From Uranotaenia lowii (Eukaryota > Arthropoda > Insecta > Diptera > Culicidae), in contig NC_073692.1 of the NCBI RefSeq assembly GCF_029784155.1, forward strand, positions 324,381,906 through 324,445,905: DNA of 64,000 bases, in the 5' to 3' direction. Under the pieces are notes generated by a model, which saw only the letters and a list, made by a program, of their open reading frames with translations, had not been told where the DNA came from and searched no databases. A program made the position numbers and the translations under genes. Positions 59,275-64,000 of this stretch are shown here, one piece after another. Each line of letters opens with the position of its first letter. Position 1 is the stretch's first letter.

Positions 59275-62230
59275 ATGACAAAAATAACAAAAATGACAAA
59301 AATGACAAAATTGACAAAAATGACAAAAATGACAAAAATGACAAAAATGACAAAAATGACAAAAATGACAAAAATGACAAAAATGACAAAAATGACAAAA
59401 ATGACAAAAATGACAAAAATGACAAAAATGACAAAAATGACAAAAATGACAAAAATGACAAAAATGACAAAAATGACAAAAATGACAAAAATGACAAAAA
59501 TGACAAAAATGACAAAAATGACAAAAATCTCAAAAAAGACAAAAATGACAAAAATGACAAAAATGACAAAAATGACAAAAATGACAAAAATGACAAAAAT
59601 GACAAAAATGACAAAAATGACAAAAATGACAAAAATGACAAAAATGACAAAAATGACAAAAATGACAAAAATGACAAAAATGACAAAAATGACAAAAATG
59701 ACAAAAATGACAAAAATGACAAAAATGACAAAAATGACAAAAATGACAAAAATGACAAAAATGACAAAAATGACAAAAATGACAAAAATGACAAAAATGA
59801 CAAAAATGACAAAAATGACAAAAATGACAAAAATGACAAAAATGACAAAAATGACAAAAATGACAAAAATGACAAAAATGACAAAAATGACAAAAATGAC
59901 AAAAATGACAAAAATGACAAAAATGACAAAAATGACAAAAATGACAAAAATGACAAAAATGACAAAAATGACAAAAATGACAAAAATGACAAAAATGACA
60001 AAAATGACAAAAATGACAAAAATGACAAAAATGACAAAAATGACAAAAATGACAAAAATGACAAAAATGACAAAAAAGACAAAAATGACAAAAATGACAA
60101 AAATGACAAAAATGACAAAAATGACAAAAATGACAAAAATGACAAAAATGACAAAAATGACAAAAATGACAAAAATGACAAAAATGACAAAAATGACAAA
60201 AATGACAAAAATGACAAAAATGACAAAAATGACAAAAATGACAAAAATGACAAAAATGACAAAAATGACAAAAATGACAAAAATGACAAAAATGACAAAA
60301 ATGACAAAAATGACAAAAATGACAAAAATGACAAAAATGACAAAAATGACAAAAATGACAAAAATGACAAAAATGACAAAAATGACAAAAATGACAAAAA
60401 TGACAAAAATGACAAAAATGACAAAAATGACAAAAATGACAAAAATGACAAAAATGACAAAAATGACAAAAATGACAAAAATGACAAAAATGACAAAAAT
60501 GACAAAAATGACAAAAATGACAAAAATGACAAAAATGACAAAAATGACAAAAAAGACAAAAATGACAAAAATGACAAAAATGACAAAAATGACAAAAATG
60601 ACAAAAATGGCAAAAATGACAAAAATGACAAAAACGACAAAAATGACAAAAATGACAAAAATGACAAAAATGACAAAAATGACAAAAATGACAAAAATGA
60701 CAAAAATGACAAAAATGACAAAAATGACAAAAATGACAAAAATGACAAAAATGACAAAAATGACAAAAATGACAAAAATGACAAAAATGACAAAAATGAC
60801 AAAAATGACAAAAATGACAAAAATGACAAAAATGACAAAAATGACAAAAATGACAAAAATGACAAAAAAGACAAAAATGACAAAAATGACAAAAATGACA
60901 AAAATGACAAAAATGACAAAAATGGCAAAAATGACAAAAATGACAAAAACGACAAAAATGACAAAAATGACAAAAATGACAAAAATGACAAAAATCTCAA
61001 AAAAGACAAAAATGACAAAAATGACAAAAATGACAAAAATGACAAAAATGACAAAAATGACAAAAATGACAAAAATGACAAAAATGACAAAAATAACAAA
61101 AATGACAAAAATGACAAAAATGACAAAAATGACAAAAATGACAAAAATGACAAAAATGACAAAAATGACAAAAATGACAAAAATGACAAAAATGACAAAA
61201 ATGACAAAAATGACAAAAATGACAAAAATGACAAAAATGACAAAAATGACAAAAATGACAAAAATGACAAAAATGACAAAAATGACAAAAATGACAAAAA
61301 TGACAAAAATGACAAAAATGACAAAAATGACAAAAATGACAAAAATGACAAAAATGACAAAAATGACAAAAATGACAAAAATGACAAAAATGACAAAAAT
61401 GACAAAAATGACAAAAATGACAAAAAAGACAAAAATGACAAAAATGACAAAAATGACAAAAATGACAAAAATGACAAAAATGACAAAAATGACAAAAATG
61501 ACAAAAATGACAAAAATGACAAAAATGACAAAAATGACAAAAATGACAAAAATGACAAAAATGACAAAAATGACAAAAATGACAAAAATGACAAAAATGA
61601 CAAAAATGACAAAAATGACAAAAATGACAAAAATGACAAAAATGACAAAAATGACAAAAATGACAAAAATGACAAAAATGACAAAAATGACAAAAATGAC
61701 AAAAATGACAAAAATGACAAAAATGACAAAAATGACAAAAATGACAAAAATGACAAAAATGACAAAAATGACAAAAATGACAAAAATGACAAAAATGACA
61801 AAAATGACAAAAATGACAAAAATGACAAAAATGACAAAAATGACAAAAATGACAAAAATGACAAAAATGACAAAAATGACAAAAATGACAAAAATGACAA
61901 AAATGACAAAAATGACAAAAATGACAAAAATGACAAAAATGACAAAAATGACAAAAATGACAAAAATGACAAAAATGACAAAAATGACAAAAATGACAAA
62001 AATGACAAAAATGACAAAAATGACAAAAATGACAAAAATGACAAAAATGACAAAAATGACAAAAATGACAAAAATGACAAAAATGACAAAAATGACAAAA
62101 ATGACAAAAATGACAAAAATGACAAAAATGACAAAAATGACAAAAATGACAAAAATGGCAAAAATGCCAAAAATGACAAAAAATGACAAAAATGACCAAA
62201 ATGCCAAAAATGACAAAAATGCAAAATTGA
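59275..62230. repeat. 9-bp satellite (ACAAAAATG)n, about 2.96 kb, roughly 328 units
   Basis: The unit is ACAAAAATG and is nearly perfect across the whole stretch. Variants are few: TCTC in place of TGAC (59528, 60995), AAGAC (g at 60078, 60555, 60870, 61428), ATGGC (60609, 60924), AACGAC (about 60634 and 60949) and ATAAC near 61094. The unit length is a multiple of three and most phases lack stops, so four giant frames of 400-1003 codons appear on both strands; their peptides are three-residue repeats (MTK, IFV, FLS, HFC). These are consequences of the repeat, not genes. The edges decay into degenerate units at 62150-62230. Confidence 0.97.
60520..61000. repeat. Higher-order 315-bp duplication inside the satellite
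   Basis: The variant set AAGAC, ATGGC, AACGAC occurs in the same order and spacing twice, at 60555/60609/60634 and 60870/60924/60949. The offset is exactly 315 bp, or 35 units. This shows a block was copied by unequal exchange or replication slippage of many units at once. A TCTC plus AAGAC pair at 59528 and 60995, 1,467 bp (163 units) apart, may be an older event. Confidence 0.85.
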
Positions 62231-63240
62231 CAAGAGTAGATATGAAATAAATTTTATTTTGATTTTTATTTATAATCAATGGTCGACAATTTCAATTTCT
62301 TCACTTTTTACAGTTTAATTTCAAATTGCTGAAACAACTGCTTGCTCTAAGTCAGATTCCGTTCGACGCCCATGCAAACAAATCATGAAACTTCCCGTCG
62401 TTTGCCAAGAGCATACAAAATAATGACGTGGGAGGGAACAGCTACAGAAAAAAAAGGCACTATAACGAAGTTAACTCGTTCATGCAGCTCCTCCCGGATC
62501 ATAAACGAGATCATTATGCAAAAAGATAATAATCATTTGGAAAGCTGTTTCCACGCTGTTTTCCCACTACAAAACAACAACATTTTCAAACATCAACACA
62601 AGCCTTACGATTTTGAGGGATGCTTGTTTTTGTTATTTTTCCCTCCTTTTCTTTTATTTCAAAATGATATCATTTCTAATGCATTGTAATCACGTGCAAA
62701 GCTGTATTAATACCCACATTAAGGGTGCGATTTTTTATTCGAAAAAAAAGAAAAGCTCATCAAGCCTCCATCAATGATGAAAGTATCATAGAGAGAAGAA
62801 ACAGCAATATAAAAAAGAACCCCTGAATAAAAGAAAAACCTTCAACCCTGGGCCGGGCAAAAGTGGCAAAAAAGCCCATCAACGTGGCGACCAACCGAAA
62901 GGTCGTTCCGGAAGATTGAGTAGCTTGATAAAGAAATTAAAAAAAACGACGAGGACCGCGCTCATTTCGTTTGAAGAAATATCTCTGCCGGAATGAATGG
63001 ATGTGGAGGCCCCCAATTGGAGGGAAGAGGTGGTAATGAAGGACCCAGTTATTAACAATGTTTCCGGCTGGGATGTCCTTTCCCGGAAGTGAGGCGGCCC
63101 CGGAAATGAAAGCCAAACATCCGACTTCTCCCGGGAAGGGCTGCCGCGCTGACTGGGAAGGTGTACTTGATGCTGGACATTTTTTTATATTTTCCTCCAC
63201 CCCTCTTTTTTCTTTAGACTGGGCCGTTTCTAAACTGACA
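62231..63240. other. Less AT-rich, apparently single-copy island
   Basis: Frames at 62372-62689 (plus), 62937-63200 (minus) and 63058-63246 (plus) overlap or have no domain. The text around 62900-63180 is more GC-rich than its surroundings. No repeat ends are seen. Confidence 0.35.
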
Positions 63241-64000
63241 AAGTAGGATGTAAATTGAGATAATTTGACTAATGAGATACGTGGAACAATTTTGATACGA
63301 AATAGTACCTTGCACAGGCCTGATGCTTTTGGGTGAAAATTTTTGGAACTAGAAATTTAAGCTCTTGAATATGATGATCTCGTTGTTGATTTGTTGTTGT
63401 TGTATTGTTTACCTGCAAAAGAGGAAGAGAAAAAGATAATTAGTACTCATTATACAAGTATAAATAGACGAGAATTGATTAGTGATTCCAAGAATTATTT
63501 GGGCTATTAGGAACCAATCAAAAACCAACTTAGTTGCATTTAAAATAAAATTGTCGACCAATCTGAAATAAACGTTTGGAGCTTGGGCATGAGCTTGCTA
63601 TTTACTACGGTACAAATACTTCTATTAGCCTAACTATTTCAGAATCTTGAAAAGTTTGACAGAAATAAACCACCAGTTGTTAAAAATAAGCAACTCTTTA
63701 GCATTAGAATTTTAAATGACTCATTAGAACTTCATACAATCAATATTATGAATCTTCTCATGAAAATATCAAAAAGCTTCTCAGTAAATTGGTAATAATT
63801 ATGATTCAAAGAAATGTTTACGTTTAGAAGAATTCTGTGAAGTAAATTTACAAAGCTAAATTTACAAAGTTTAACATTAACCCACAATAGGTGAATTTCA
63901 AAAAAAAAAATATGAAACCCAGAATTTGCAGTGAAGAGATTGGGGTTTGGAGGTTCTCTTTGTGCCATCTGAGTATTATAATGAGGTGGATCAATATTAA
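63241..64000. other. AT-rich DNA, nothing recognised
   Basis: A small GTTGTT run lies near 63384-63404. The 78-aa minus frame at 63732-63968 has no motif. Confidence 0.4.

Noticed and set aside
59275..62230. CRISPR array or telomeric repeat
   Set aside because: There are no spacers between repeats, and the 9-bp unit does not match the insect TTAGG telomere repeat. The context is eukaryotic and internal.
59268..62279. Four giant open frames of 400-1003 codons on both strands
   Set aside because: They are by-products of a 9-bp repeat with no stop in most phases. The peptides are three-residue repeats on both strands at once.

Overview
This window reads as AT-rich, gene-poor nuclear DNA of an insect, most likely a mosquito-like dipteran. 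The evidence is the Helitron ends finishing in GGGTCAGCTAG before T, several hAT, TA-target and CACTA-like DNA elements, an LINE of the Jockey/CR1 type, and a truncated LINE 3' end of a type I associate with mosquitoes. The species is an inference from general knowledge. I found no convincing host protein-coding exon, rRNA, functional tRNA or CRISPR array. The only long open frame with clear protein homology is the reverse transcriptase of a LINE (about 43.97-45.26 kb, minus strand). The other solid protein match is a broken Harbinger transposase piece near 7.4-7.8 kb.

Layout. 0-9 kb: a 171-bp hAT MITE, a 1.85-kb fold-back with CACTAG ends carrying a 64-bp LINE fragment, a doubtful transposase scrap, and a decayed Harbinger copy. 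9-19 kb: one copy of a dispersed repeat, a TA-flanked element that carries a tRNA-like unit, a 164-bp tandem repeat, a duplicated unclassified segment around a 911-bp GGGAGAGTGGGG MITE, and a tandem Helitron pair. 20-29 kb: further tRNA-like-element pieces, a 215-bp hAT MITE, a 2.98-kb element with perfect 20-bp inverted ends, and two relatives of a CCCGAGCAG-ended MITE family. 32-35 kb: a TA MITE whose interior is rich in TGACAAAAA-like words, a degenerate Helitron body with a nested MITE, and a TTAA-flanked MITE. 37.8-39.5 kb: six copies of a 17-bp GTGAATTCACGTCACAA motif. 39.5-46.3 kb: a nest of a Helitron interrupted by a hAT with a perfect 8-bp target duplication, then a second hAT with a perfect 8-bp duplication interrupted by the LINE. 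55-56 kb: a second GGTTGCCG MITE, a 91-bp tandem duplication and a tRNA-derived unit. 59.27-62.23 kb: an almost pure 9-bp satellite (ACAAAAATG) of about 330 units, with internal higher-order duplications.

Between these lie less AT-rich, apparently single-copy islands (about 4.4-5.3, 10.6-11.5, 19.7-20.8, 36.0-37.0, 49.9-50.6, 57.3-58.4 and 62.3-63.2 kb). They hold only ORFs explainable by chance and may be unique intergenic, intronic or regulatory DNA.

No multi-gene system is visible; the genes do not work together in a pathway. The most unusual items are a TIR element with a built-in tRNA-like (pol III-type) unit, the 3-kb 9-mer satellite with 315-bp higher-order structure and a possible seed inside a MITE at 32.3 kb, and the repeated palindromic CRE-like motif array. 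All element boundaries were read by eye; no database search was possible.
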